DNA of 45,528 nucleotides from Candidatus Obscuribacterales bacterium (GCA_020050685.1 JAGVKG010000009.1:1-45528), one strand, 5' to 3'. Shown: positions 9,929-17,762, numbered from the stretch's first letter. The notes: generated by a model not told the origin, from the letters alone. Numbers and translations are program-made.

Positions 9929-10669
9929 ATGTCAATCACTTCCGATATTGAATGGACAGACGCTACTTGGAACCCGGTAACTGGGTGCACCAAGGTTAGC
10001 CCCGGCTGCAAAAATTGTTACGCCGAAACTTTTGCTGAGAGATTTCGGGGCGTGCCGGATCACCCATATGAACAAGGCTTCGATCTGCGACTATGGCCAA
10101 ACAGATTAGATTTACCGCTGTCATGGAAGAAACCCAAACGAATATTTGTAAATTCAATGAGTGACTTGTTCCACCAAGATGTGCCAACTGAATACATCCT
10201 CAGCGTGTTTGAAACTATGCGAAAGGCAAAATGGCACCAATTTCAAGTTCTCACTAAACGCCACGAACGTTTACTGAAGTTGGACAAGCATCTCGTCTGG
10301 GCTCCCAATATCTGGATGGGTGTAAGCGTAGAGAGCCAGTCTTATGTACACAGAATTGACTATCTCCGCAAAACCCGCGCTAATATCAAATTCTTATCTC
10401 TCGAACCTTTGCTTGGGCCAATTGAGCACATGGATCTTGTTGGCATAGATTGGGTAATTGTTGGTGGCGAATCCGGCTGTAGGCCACGGCCAATTGAAGA
10501 GAGCTGGGTTCGTTCGATTCGCAACCAATGCAAAAAGGCACGAACGGCATTTTTCTTTAAGCAATGGGGCGGGCGCAATAAAAAACAGGCGGGCCGTCTT
10601 TTCGAAGGCCGTACTTGGGATGAGATGCCCGAGCAACAGCTTGCCAAAATTACAAGATCACTTGGGTAA
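9929..10669 (+). CDS. DUF5131 (phage Gp37/Gp68) family three-Cys-motif protein
   Basis: A 246-residue protein of the DUF5131 family. The opening IEWTDATWNPVTGC is characteristic. C20, C27 and C30 (GC-x6-C-x2-C, followed by YAE) form the three-cysteine motif, which could hold an Fe-S cluster as in radical-SAM proteins. Later conserved stretches are FVNSMSDLFH, QVLTKR, WMGVSVES, FLSLEPLLGPI, WVIVGGESG and FFFKQWGG, compatible with a TIM-barrel-like fold. It begins one base after the tcmP stop, so the two genes must be co-translated. The family name refers to phage genes, but no other phage gene is present here. A joint RNA or nucleotide modification or defence function is inference only. Confidence 0.9.
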   Translation: MSITSDIEWTDATWNPVTGCTKVSPGCKNCYAETFAERFRGVPDHPYEQGFDLRLWPNRLDLPLSWKKPKRIFVNSMSDLFHQDVPTEYILSVFETMRKAKWHQFQVLTKRHERLLKLDKHLVWAPNIWMGVSVESQSYVHRIDYLRKTRANIKFLSLEPLLGPIEHMDLVGIDWVIVGGESGCRPRPIEESWVRSIRNQCKKARTAFFFKQWGGRNKKQAGRLFEGRTWDEMPEQQLAKITRSLG

Positions 10670-10698
10670 CCCACAATTCATTTCTCTGACCAAAAGGC

Positions 10699-11631
10699 TT
10701 ACTTTTTCCGTCGATTGCGCCTCGCGCATGTCGGGCAACCATAACCCCTCCTGGTACGAGTCTGCACAGAAGCTCTCCAGGAATGTCCACACGCGTTGCA
10801 GTGCCACCACACTTTTAGCTTAGTCCCGAGTGTCAATTTGGACGGGTCGATTCCCTTATTCCTTTTTACATCGTATTCCTTCATTAACGCGCGAGCCAAA
10901 GTGAGGTTATTGGTGGAGGAAGCTAGGCGCCCGCGGCAAAAAGGACAATGTTCATTTGCTCTCTCCTTCCAGAATCCAGAAAACCAAACATGATCCTTGC
11001 CTTTCGGACAGCGCCACCACACCTTCGAATTAACCGGCAGTTTAAAAGGATCGATTCCCTTGTTTTTCTTTCTGTCAAAGTATTTTAATTGGCCGGGATA
11101 ATGCTTCAATCCCTCCGTGCGATCCGCGCGACAATGCGGGCAACCCGTTCGATCCGGCCCGGTTCGATCGGCAACCATTGCCTGCCATACATGTGTCTTC
11201 TTTATCGAACACTGCCAAAATGCAGCCTTCGTCGATCGAATAGTAACTTCATCCGGTTCGCAATCGTTCAAAGTGCGGTGCCACTGTTTAGCAACAGCCG
11301 GTGCAAGGCAGGCAAGTGAATTAGTCACGGACACTTTGTTGCTTGCGCAAAATGGGCAGCCGGTATCGCATGCAGTTCGAATGTTGATTTTCTGTCGCCA
11401 AACATGATCTTTGCCCTTCTTGCAATGCCACCAGGCATTGACCATTGAGCCGAAGCTAAAATCATCCGGACTGAAGCCGCAATTTTTCGCATAGTACCAC
11501 TGAGCCGCAATCGCGGGCGCCTTCTTCGCCAGTGTCGTGCGCCCTTGCAGTGGATAAGGCTGAACAACTGTTTCTATGGGGATGCCATAAAGCACCTGCC
11601 CGTCGAACACTTGTTTTTGCAGTCGTGGCAT
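10699..11631 (-). CDS. Protein with four treble-clef zinc-ribbon repeats (DUF4379-like)
   Basis: A 310-residue basic protein built from four copies of a roughly 65-residue unit. Each unit has an N-terminal helix (for example LAPAVAKQW, LARALMKEY), then WW-x-C...HVW, then CPxC. Cysteines are C70/C92/C95, C141/C164/C167, C208/C229/C232 and C278/C281/C299/C302. Only the last unit has the full CxxC...CxxC set; the first three keep one cysteine plus a GKDH/KKTH histidine, which could be the fourth ligand. This matches the probable zinc-ribbon family often fused to Vsr- or HNH-like nucleases, but no nuclease domain is present here. The role may be nucleic-acid binding. It converges on the DUF5131 gene with 29 bp between stops. 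The ATG at 11631 lacks a strong ribosome binding site. Confidence 0.82.
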   Translation of the reverse strand: MPRLQKQVFDGQVLYGIPIETVVQPYPLQGRTTLAKKAPAIAAQWYYAKNCGFSPDDFSFGSMVNAWWHCKKGKDHVWRQKINIRTACDTGCPFCASNKVSVTNSLACLAPAVAKQWHRTLNDCEPDEVTIRSTKAAFWQCSIKKTHVWQAMVADRTGPDRTGCPHCRADRTEGLKHYPGQLKYFDRKKNKGIDPFKLPVNSKVWWRCPKGKDHVWFSGFWKERANEHCPFCRGRLASSTNNLTLARALMKEYDVKRNKGIDPSKLTLGTKLKVWWHCNACGHSWRASVQTRTRRGYGCPTCARRNRRKK

Positions 11632-11721
11632 TATTCAATCTTGCCTCATCTTCCAATTCCCGATTCCCCATGGAAACTTCCTGCTCTCAGTCCGTGCATC
11701 TGAGTATTTAGGGCTGCGGCA

Positions 11722-12132
11722 CTAACTGTCGATCAATTGCCCGGTAAAGCGATCTCGATTTGCCCAAAATGGACACTGTGGACAATGCTCGCCTGAAGGA
11801 TAATCAATGTCCTCCTCGTGCGGGCAACCAAATATACGATCTAGCATACTGATTCTGTACACACCATGCACATTCAGAAAGTCGATAATTTCTTGGATGA
11901 TGGCGGCATCTTCACGCACATCGTCTTCATTTGCAAACCACTTTCGCAAAAGCGGTTCCTCGTTAGTGCTGTTGGCATATACTCCAACAACCACCTTGCT
12001 TGCAGTCTGGTCGTCATTTCCATAAAAGGCAATTGTTGCCAAAGGAAAACCGGTTTTTCTACTGGCTCTCTTCTTCAACCAATATTGCTCGTTTGTTTGG
12101 ATAATTTTTCCCACAGGATTGATCTCCACCAC
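11722..12132 (-). CDS. Small Cys-containing protein coupled to the ST7-like gene
   Basis: A 136-residue protein of unknown function. The N-terminal two thirds look like an alpha/beta domain (PLATIAFYGNDDQTASKVVVGVYA), then a helix, then a C-terminal segment with C102-PHEEDIDYPSGEHC-PQC that may bind a metal (C102, C116, C119 and nearby His residues). It starts with GTG at 12132, immediately after the stop of the ST7-like gene (TAG GTG GTG), so translation is coupled and the two products probably act together. The GTG at 12129 is an alternative start. No homologous family is recognised. Confidence 0.72.
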   Translation of the reverse strand: MVEINPVGKIIQTNEQYWLKKRASRKTGFPLATIAFYGNDDQTASKVVVGVYANSTNEEPLLRKWFANEDDVREDAAIIQEIIDFLNVHGVYRISMLDRIFGCPHEEDIDYPSGEHCPQCPFWANRDRFTGQLIDS

Positions 12133-13365
12133 CTATTTTTTGCGAAGTAGATTTAAGTCTAGTACGTTATTTAGTACAACACCTTTTTGGTTTGCGTCGG
12201 GAAACACATCATCAAATGTCTTTTTCGCCGCCTTTCGTTCAAACCAATTAACAAACCAATTTATGGCTTCGTCGCTCCATAAATGTCCAAATTCCTGCAC
12301 GTAGTTAATCGCTTCCTCTTCACTGCCCATAGCAAACTGGGTGATTATTTCATCAGGCAACTCTAAAGCACCAATGAAATACGGCAGTACGAATGGGTTT
12401 AAGTCATTAGCTGCCTTAAGAGCCGTTTGTGCCGCAACAGTGTTGCCTTCTGTTGCATAAGTCACAAACGCGCGCGTATAAACAGTGCATACCGTTATGT
12501 CACCGACAAATTTCGCCAATAAAGTTTTGGTATCGGCGTATCGCTCATCAGTGAGGTAGGCGAGCGCAAGACGCCAGCGAATTCCTTGGTTGTCATTGGG
12601 ATTGAGCCGTATTAGCTCTTCCCAGCAGGCAGTTGCTTCATCGTCTTCACCAATTTCCCAGAGGCAGTGAGCCAGTCCTTCCAGCGATCGCATGTAGGGT
12701 CTAGTTTCAAGCCGTGCCCAAAAATGATCCCCATTAGCTAATTGCTCAGGTCCAAGCGCCTTTTTGCCTGCCTCCACTCCTTTGCGGTAAAGAACAATTG
12801 CCTCCCCATAAGTGTTTGCTTCTTCTTCTGCAAGCAAAACATACGCGTCTGCACAATCGGTGCAGATGCTCAATGCCTCTTTTGCCAAACTAATGCGTCC
12901 CTTGCGAGTATCGGCAGCAAAAGCGTCGTACATTTTATATTGCGCTTGCTGAATGGGTGTATCGCCACTTAACACCAGATCATCAAATGAACTGCCAACA
13001 ATGTGCTCACTAGCTAATGCATTCACTTCTTCTGGGGAACTCAGGTTTTTCTCTTTGATTAGCTGCCCCATGTAAGCCGACACTTTCTCATTGGCGCGGG
13101 GATCGTGTCGTACCTGTTTGCTGTATTTTTTATTCTTCGGATCCACGGGTTCACCTCGCAGTATGCAGTCACCAAGTACTATTTTGGGCGTCAATAACGG
13201 ACACACAGCCAAATTCTCAGCAGAAGCCGGCTCATTGATTTTCGATGCAATCTTTCCTGCACGCAAGCCAGAGATTATTAATCGCTTGCCATCCAACAAT
13301 AGGAGTCCAATCATCAACCTCATTAGATCCGGTATCGCAAATTTAATCCAAAAATTTTGAACCAT
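12133..13365 (-). CDS. ST7-like tetratricopeptide repeat protein
   Basis: A 410-residue protein. From about residue 140 on (IQQAQYKMYDAF, ISLAKEALSICTDCADAYVLLAEE, HFWARLETRPYMRSLEGLAHCLW, IRLNPNDNQGIRWRLALAYL) it matches the TPR-containing ST7-homologue type widespread in bacteria, which is probably a scaffold for protein interactions. The first 130 residues are not recognised. The ATG at 13365 is chosen because AAGAGGTGAAAA stands directly before it; the longer frame beginning with TTG at 13497 is rejected. The start lies inside repeat copy B, so the ribosome binding site and roughly the first 14 codons come from repeat sequence. A later ATG at about 13323 (MRLMIG) is also possible. It is followed without a gap by the small Cys-containing gene. 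Confidence 0.78.
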   Translation of the reverse strand: MVQNFWIKFAIPDLMRLMIGLLLLDGKRLIISGLRAGKIASKINEPASAENLAVCPLLTPKIVLGDCILRGEPVDPKNKKYSKQVRHDPRANEKVSAYMGQLIKEKNLSSPEEVNALASEHIVGSSFDDLVLSGDTPIQQAQYKMYDAFAADTRKGRISLAKEALSICTDCADAYVLLAEEEANTYGEAIVLYRKGVEAGKKALGPEQLANGDHFWARLETRPYMRSLEGLAHCLWEIGEDDEATACWEELIRLNPNDNQGIRWRLALAYLTDERYADTKTLLAKFVGDITVCTVYTRAFVTYATEGNTVAAQTALKAANDLNPFVLPYFIGALELPDEIITQFAMGSEEEAINYVQEFGHLWSDEAINWFVNWFERKAAKKTFDDVFPDANQKGVVLNNVLDLNLLRKK

Positions 13366-13403
13366 TTTCACCTCTTGACCGTCTTTATAAATAATGAGGG
13401 GGA
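13321..13403 (-). repeat. Dispersed repeat, copy B (covers the start of the ST7-like gene)
   Basis: 13321-13362 matches copy A (38 of 42 bases). 13338-13387 matches copy C in three blocks: CAAATTTAATC, TTTGAAC and the 23-nt block 13365-13387 (22 of 23 against 27061-27083). It ends in GAGGGGG. Read on the minus strand it carries GAGGTGAAAATG, the ribosome binding site and start codon of the ST7-like gene. It is the most complete copy in the window. Confidence 0.8.
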
Positions 13404-13426
13404 AGAACAAAAAGTCGAGTGTTACA

Positions 13427-13447
13427 AATCTCGCAAAGGGCGAGATT
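13427..13447 (+). promoter_or_regulatory. Inverted repeat, candidate operator of the HicAB-like pair
   Basis: AATCTCGC (13427-13434) and GCGAGATT (13440-13447) are exact inverted repeats with a 5-nt spacer, 49 bp before the toxin start. Toxin-antitoxin operons are usually repressed by their own antitoxin through such palindromes. A second, shorter pair AATAAT/ATTATT lies at 13466-13471/13480-13485, closer to the start codon. Confidence 0.5.
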
Positions 13448-13496
13448 AATCTGGACAAACAAAAGAATAATCTGTTAGTATTATTGGAGAAGGTCA

Positions 13497-13745
13497 ATGC
13501 CAGAGGATTTTCGTAAGTTCAAGAAGGAAATAGAGGCGCAGGGCTACTTCCTTGAGCAAACCAAGAAGGGTCATTTCTGGGTCCTAACTCCCTCGGGCGG
13601 AAAGCTCATTTTGTTTGCGGTCGGACACGGCGCCAATACAAAATCAGGTGAAGTGGACGATAACTATCTGAGGAAAGTACGCAAGTACATCAACATGCAC
13701 AAAGGGGATGACAGCACAGAGCGAGTGGAGGAGCAATCGATATGA
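13497..13745 (+). CDS. HicA-like toxin (putative mRNA interferase)
   Basis: An 82-residue protein with the compact layout of HicA toxins: an N-terminal helix (DFRKFKKEIEAQGYFLEQ), a Lys-Gly-His-Phe turn (residues 23-26) corresponding to the catalytic His region, a beta hairpin (HFWVLTPSGG, KLILFAVGHG) and a C-terminal helix (DDNYLRKVRKYI). HicA toxins have a double-stranded-RNA-binding fold and cleave mRNA. GGAGAAGG lies just before the ATG. The stop overlaps the next gene as ATGA (13742-13745). The usual GSHH sequence is replaced by KKGHFW, so this is a divergent member; family membership is likely but not certain. Confidence 0.7.
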   Translation: MPEDFRKFKKEIEAQGYFLEQTKKGHFWVLTPSGGKLILFAVGHGANTKSGEVDDNYLRKVRKYINMHKGDDSTERVEEQSI

Positions 13746-14167
13746 ATAAGAAGGCGATAGCCGCAACAGCTCTATGCCGGTTTGATAAAAAGGGTAAAAA
13801 TTACGTGGTGGAATCGCCGCTGTTTGATCGTGTTGTTGGGGTGGGTCGCACGGAAGAGGAGGCGTACGAACTATTCCATGAGCTGCTGAGTGAAACATAC
13901 CTGGCGTATTTGGAAGGAGCGCTGGTGGGCTACGAAAGAAGAGGACGTCCAGCCAAGGGGAATGTAGAGTTTCACGCCCAAATCAAACCCGACGTAAAAG
14001 ACAACATAGTGGCAAAGGCACAGGCATTAGGGATCAGCCAAGGCGAGGTAATTGCCTACTTCAATGCTCTTGAGAGTGCGCAAAAAGATTTATTGCGCCG
14101 GTACCGTCGGCTGAAGAATAAGCTGGATGCTCTCAATCGCGGCAAACGCAAAAAATTGTCTGCATAA
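13742..14167 (+). CDS. HicB-like antitoxin with C-terminal DNA-binding region
   Basis: A 141-residue protein. Residues 5-55 resemble the HicB partial RNase-H fold (ALCRFDKKGKNYVVESPLF, then VGRTEEEAYELFHELLSETY). A linker (RRGRPAKGN) leads to a region near 80-110 (AQIKPDVKDNIVAKAQALG, ISQGEVIAYF) that looks like a ribbon-helix-helix or HTH DNA-binding unit. The tail is strongly basic. HicB proteins neutralise HicA and repress the operon. Its start overlaps the toxin stop by 4 bp, which fits a toxin-first HicAB order. It converges on metH with 15 bp between stops and no obvious terminator. Confidence 0.7.
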   Translation: MNKKAIAATALCRFDKKGKNYVVESPLFDRVVGVGRTEEEAYELFHELLSETYLAYLEGALVGYERRGRPAKGNVEFHAQIKPDVKDNIVAKAQALGISQGEVIAYFNALESAQKDLLRRYRRLKNKLDALNRGKRKKLSA

Positions 14168-14182
14168 CGTGCAAATTGATCG

Positions 14183-17100
14183 TCAACTATTGGCGCGGTC
14201 GATTATGTTGAAGTATTTGGCTTCGGGGTGGGGGACTACGATGGCGGAGGTGCTTTGTTCGGGGACTAGTTGATATTCTTCGGAGAGGAACATGCCGATG
14301 CGTTGGGGTTTTAGTATTTCGAAGAGTTGGAGGTGGTCTTCCAAGTTCGGGCAGGCGGGGTATCCGAAACTGTATCTAGTCCCGCGGTAGCCTTGATTGA
14401 GAAGGCGCTTCATTTCTTTTTCGTCTTCTGCGACGAAGCCCAATTCTTTGCGAATGTGTTTGTGTACGACTTCGGCGACGGCGTCGGCGGATTCGACGGA
14501 GAGACCGTGGAAGTATAAATAGTCTTGGTATTTGTTGGCTTTGAAAAGTTCTTGGCTGTATTCACTTGCTCGTGGGCCGACGGTGGCAATTTGTACGGGG
14601 AGCACGTCGATTATTCCTTCGTCTACGGAGGCGAAGAAATCTGAAATACAGAGATGACGGCCATGTGTCTGGCGCGGGAAGGAGAAGCGCACCCATTCGG
14701 ATTTGCGATCTTCTGGATCGTAGACGATTAAATCGTTGCCGGATGATTGGCAGGGGAAGTAGCCGTAGATTGCTTGTGGCACCAATAACTGTTCTTTGAT
14801 GCAGCGTTGTTTTAATTCTTCGAGGGCGGGGCGGACATTCTGATCTACGAAGGATTTGTATTCGGCGTCTGATTTTTCGCCTTGGCGCACTTGCCATTGT
14901 CCGCGGATCAGGACTTCTTCGTTTACGAATGGGAAGACGTCGGCAAGCGGAATATCTTCGATGATGCGAGAGCCCCAGAATGGGGGTTTTAGGACAGGGA
15001 GATTTCTTTTTACATCGGAGCGAGTTTGCACGGCGACGGCTTTGACTGAAGACTTGGATTCTGCTTCGGCTTTGGTGGCATCTGATTGGGATGCGGGCGC
15101 GGCAGGCCTCGCCCCTACGGCGCGGGGTTTGGCTAAGGCGGCGATCACGGATTGATCGCGGGTGGCGAGTGTTTCCATGTAGCGGAGATCGTCGAAGGCG
15201 TCTTGACCGTAAAGGACTATTCCTTTATAAACGTTGCGGCAGTCTTCTTCAACGTATCTTCTTGTTAGTGCGGCACCGCCTAGTATCACAGGCGTGTTGA
15301 CACCACGTTGATTTAAGACCTCGAGATTTTCTTTCATGATTACAGTCGACTTAACGAGCAGGCCGCTCATGCCGATACAGTCTGCTTTGTTCTCAATTGC
15401 AGAGGAGATGATGTTTTCGATTGGTTGTTTGATGCCGAGATTGATTACTTTGTAACCATTGTTAGTTAAGATGATATCGACGAGATTTTTGCCAATGTCG
15501 TGCACGTCGCCTTTGACTGTGGCAAGAACCATGGTGCCACGTTGTTGTCCTTCAATCTTTTCCATGTATGGCTCAAGATAGGAAACTGCTGCTTTCATTG
15601 TTTCAGCGGATTGCAAAACAAATGGCAATTGCATTTTGCCTGAACCGAATAATTCGCCAACCACCTTCATACCGTCCAACAACAATTCGTTGATGATTGT
15701 TAGCGGTGGATATTTAGCCAGAGCACGATCTAAATCTTTTTCCAACCCAACTCGATTACCGTCTATAATTCGCTGTTTAAGCGCTTCTTCAACATCCTTC
15801 GGTGCGGCAACAACTTGCTTCTTTCCGCCATCGCCTTTTTTCTTTTCATAGAAATCCAGAAGCGCAAATAGTGGATCGTAATCCTTTGTCCGATCGTCGA
15901 AAATCAGCTTGCGGTGGTACTCGACCTCTGCTTCGTCTATTTTATAGAGCGGCAAAATCTTAGCGGCATTAACGATTGCCATGTCCAATCCGTATTCAAT
16001 TGCGTAATGCAAAAATACGGAATTGAGAATTTGACGAATGTGTGGATCAAATCCAAAGGAAATATTGCTAACGCCCAAGCTCGTCTTGACGCCCGGCAAC
16101 GACTCTTTGATTAGCTTGATGCCTTCCAGGGTCTCCAAACCAAGTCTGCGATCATCATCATTACCGGTCGAAAGCGTGAATGTCAGATCATCAAAAATCA
16201 GATCTTCAGCAGACATCCCCGCACCGACTGCTAAATCATGAATGCGTTTGGCGATTTCCAACTTCTTCGCAGCAGACTTTGCCATGCCTGCTTCATCAAT
16301 CGTCAAGGCAATCGCGGCGGCACCATATCTGGTAATCAATTGAACTTTGCGAAGCATCTTCTCTTCGCCATCTTCAAGATTTATGGAATTGACGACTGGC
16401 TTGCCACCAACCAAAGGAAGTGTCGCCTCTAGAACAGGATACTCAGTGGTGTCGATCACCAGGGGAATTTGCAATTCTGTATTCAGGCGCTTGATCAATA
16501 TCGTCATATCGCGCACTTCATCGCGCCCAACATAAGCCGAACAAACATCTAGAAGATGAGCACCTTCACGTTCTTGTTCACGTGCCATGGCAATCATGCC
16601 ATCCCAGTCTTCTTTCTCCAGAAGCTGTTTGAATTTGCGCGAGCCATTTGTGTTAGTTCGTTCACCAATAATGATTGGTGGCGGATCTAAATGCATCGGT
16701 GCAGCAGTGTAAAGACTGGCAACAGAAGGAGTCAGTTCAATCTTTCTCTTCTTGGGTGCAAGCGCATTAACTGCCTCGCAGACTTTCTTCATATGCTCTG
16801 GCGTCGTACCGCAACAACCACCAACAATATTTACACCAAACTCGCTAACAAAATACTTGAGCCAATGAGCAAGCTCGTCGGGAGTCAATTTATAGACCGT
16901 TTGTCCGCCAACATTTTCTGGCAGTCCCGCATTCGGCAAACAGGAAACTAACAAGTCTGAATTCGCACAAAGATAATGAACGTGATCAATCATCTCTGTC
17001 GGACCAGTAGAACAATTTATCCCAATCACATCAATCGGATAGGCGGACAACGTCGTCAGCGCAGCCGAAATGTCAGAACCAACCAACATTGTTGAAAGTG

Positions 17101-17680
17101 GTGGCGCCTCAATTGTCACTTGCGCAATTATGGGGATCTTACGACCAATTTTTTTAAAATAATCGAGCGCAGCAATGATGGCTGCTTTTGCCTGCAATGG
17201 GTCTTGGCCAGTCTCAAACTGCAATAAATCTACGCCACCATCAATCAGTCCGGAAATTTGTTGATAGTATGCCTGATTGATTTGCGCAAAAGAAATATGT
17301 CCCAACGACGGCAACTTTGTTGTCGGTCCAATCGAACCAGAAACATAACGCTTTTGCCCACTCTGCGAAAAATCATCCGCCACAGATCTTGCAAGCTCGG
17401 CAGCTTTCTTATTTAGTTCGTAAGCACGCTTCTCCAGACCAAACTCAGCCAGCACAACTGGCGAGCCGCCAAATGTATCTGTCTCAATCGCATCGCAACC
17501 AGCAGCTAAATAAGAGGAATGAATTTCTTTGATGACATCTGGTCGGCTTTCCACCAAAATTTCCGGACAATTCTCATAGCCGTGATAATCATCCAACGAA
17601 AGGTCATAATTATGAATTGACGAGCCCATCGCACCGTCAAATATAAGTATCTTTTCGCGGAGAGCATCTAGAAATTTCAT
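14183..17680 (-). CDS. metH: Cobalamin-dependent methionine synthase
   Basis: A 1165-residue enzyme that moves a methyl group from 5-methyltetrahydrofolate to homocysteine through cobalamin. Domains in order: the homocysteine/zinc barrel (about 1-310; FDGAMGSS at the start, zinc cysteines in GINCSTGP near 222 and GGCCGTT near 287), the pterin-binding barrel (about 330-600; IIGERTNTNGS, VIDTTEYPV), the cobalamin cap and binding domain (about 640-860; GDVHDIGKNLV near 722-732 supplies the axial His), a low-complexity Ala/Lys/Ser linker (about 875-915), and the AdoMet activation domain (about 925-1165; GYPACPNLEDH). The ATG at 17680 is used rather than the TTG at 17710. Codon usage appears to change in the activation domain, and a palindromic GC-rich sequence lies in the linker. 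It is the last gene of the cbs-cgl-metH unit. Confidence 0.95.
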   Translation of the reverse strand: MKFLDALREKILIFDGAMGSSIHNYDLSLDDYHGYENCPEILVESRPDVIKEIHSSYLAAGCDAIETDTFGGSPVVLAEFGLEKRAYELNKKAAELARSVADDFSQSGQKRYVSGSIGPTTKLPSLGHISFAQINQAYYQQISGLIDGGVDLLQFETGQDPLQAKAAIIAALDYFKKIGRKIPIIAQVTIEAPPLSTMLVGSDISAALTTLSAYPIDVIGINCSTGPTEMIDHVHYLCANSDLLVSCLPNAGLPENVGGQTVYKLTPDELAHWLKYFVSEFGVNIVGGCCGTTPEHMKKVCEAVNALAPKKRKIELTPSVASLYTAAPMHLDPPPIIIGERTNTNGSRKFKQLLEKEDWDGMIAMAREQEREGAHLLDVCSAYVGRDEVRDMTILIKRLNTELQIPLVIDTTEYPVLEATLPLVGGKPVVNSINLEDGEEKMLRKVQLITRYGAAAIALTIDEAGMAKSAAKKLEIAKRIHDLAVGAGMSAEDLIFDDLTFTLSTGNDDDRRLGLETLEGIKLIKESLPGVKTSLGVSNISFGFDPHIRQILNSVFLHYAIEYGLDMAIVNAAKILPLYKIDEAEVEYHRKLIFDDRTKDYDPLFALLDFYEKKKGDGGKKQVVAAPKDVEEALKQRIIDGNRVGLEKDLDRALAKYPPLTIINELLLDGMKVVGELFGSGKMQLPFVLQSAETMKAAVSYLEPYMEKIEGQQRGTMVLATVKGDVHDIGKNLVDIILTNNGYKVINLGIKQPIENIISSAIENKADCIGMSGLLVKSTVIMKENLEVLNQRGVNTPVILGGAALTRRYVEEDCRNVYKGIVLYGQDAFDDLRYMETLATRDQSVIAALAKPRAVGARPAAPASQSDATKAEAESKSSVKAVAVQTRSDVKRNLPVLKPPFWGSRIIEDIPLADVFPFVNEEVLIRGQWQVRQGEKSDAEYKSFVDQNVRPALEELKQRCIKEQLLVPQAIYGYFPCQSSGNDLIVYDPEDRKSEWVRFSFPRQTHGRHLCISDFFASVDEGIIDVLPVQIATVGPRASEYSQELFKANKYQDYLYFHGLSVESADAVAEVVHKHIRKELGFVAEDEKEMKRLLNQGYRGTRYSFGYPACPNLEDHLQLFEILKPQRIGMFLSEEYQLVPEQSTSAIVVPHPEAKYFNIIDRANS
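15092..15120 (-). repeat. GC-rich palindromic (REP-like) sequence inside the metH linker
   Basis: On the coding strand the sequence GTAGGGGCGAGGCCTGCC is followed by GCGCCC, so GGGCGAGGC pairs with GCCGCGCCC with one mismatch around a CT turn. It encodes VGARPAAPA in the low-complexity linker between the cobalamin and activation domains. Sequences of the type GTAGGGGCGAGGC occur as dispersed intergenic palindromes in many bacteria, so this looks like such an element tolerated in a linker. Only one copy is seen in the window. Confidence 0.45.
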
Positions 17681-17762
17681 CAACCGATATCTATCTTTCC
17701 TCGAGTTCAAATATGCTTCGCAATCGGGATTCTAATCTGGTCTCCGAAAATATCGCGCGCGA

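Noticed and set aside
9929-10669. Prophage remnant, because DUF5131 proteins are named after phage Gp37/Gp68
   Set aside because: No integrase, structural, lysis or packaging gene is nearby, and the TcmP-DUF5131 pair is common outside phages.
13366-13497. Upstream extension of the ST7-like gene to the TTG at 13497
   Set aside because: It would run through the divergent control region of the HicAB-like pair; the ATG at 13365 has a much better ribosome binding site.
14183-15160. Plus-strand frames within metH with Arg-rich translations
   Set aside because: They are antisense shadows in the biased 3' third of metH and lack start signals or family likeness.
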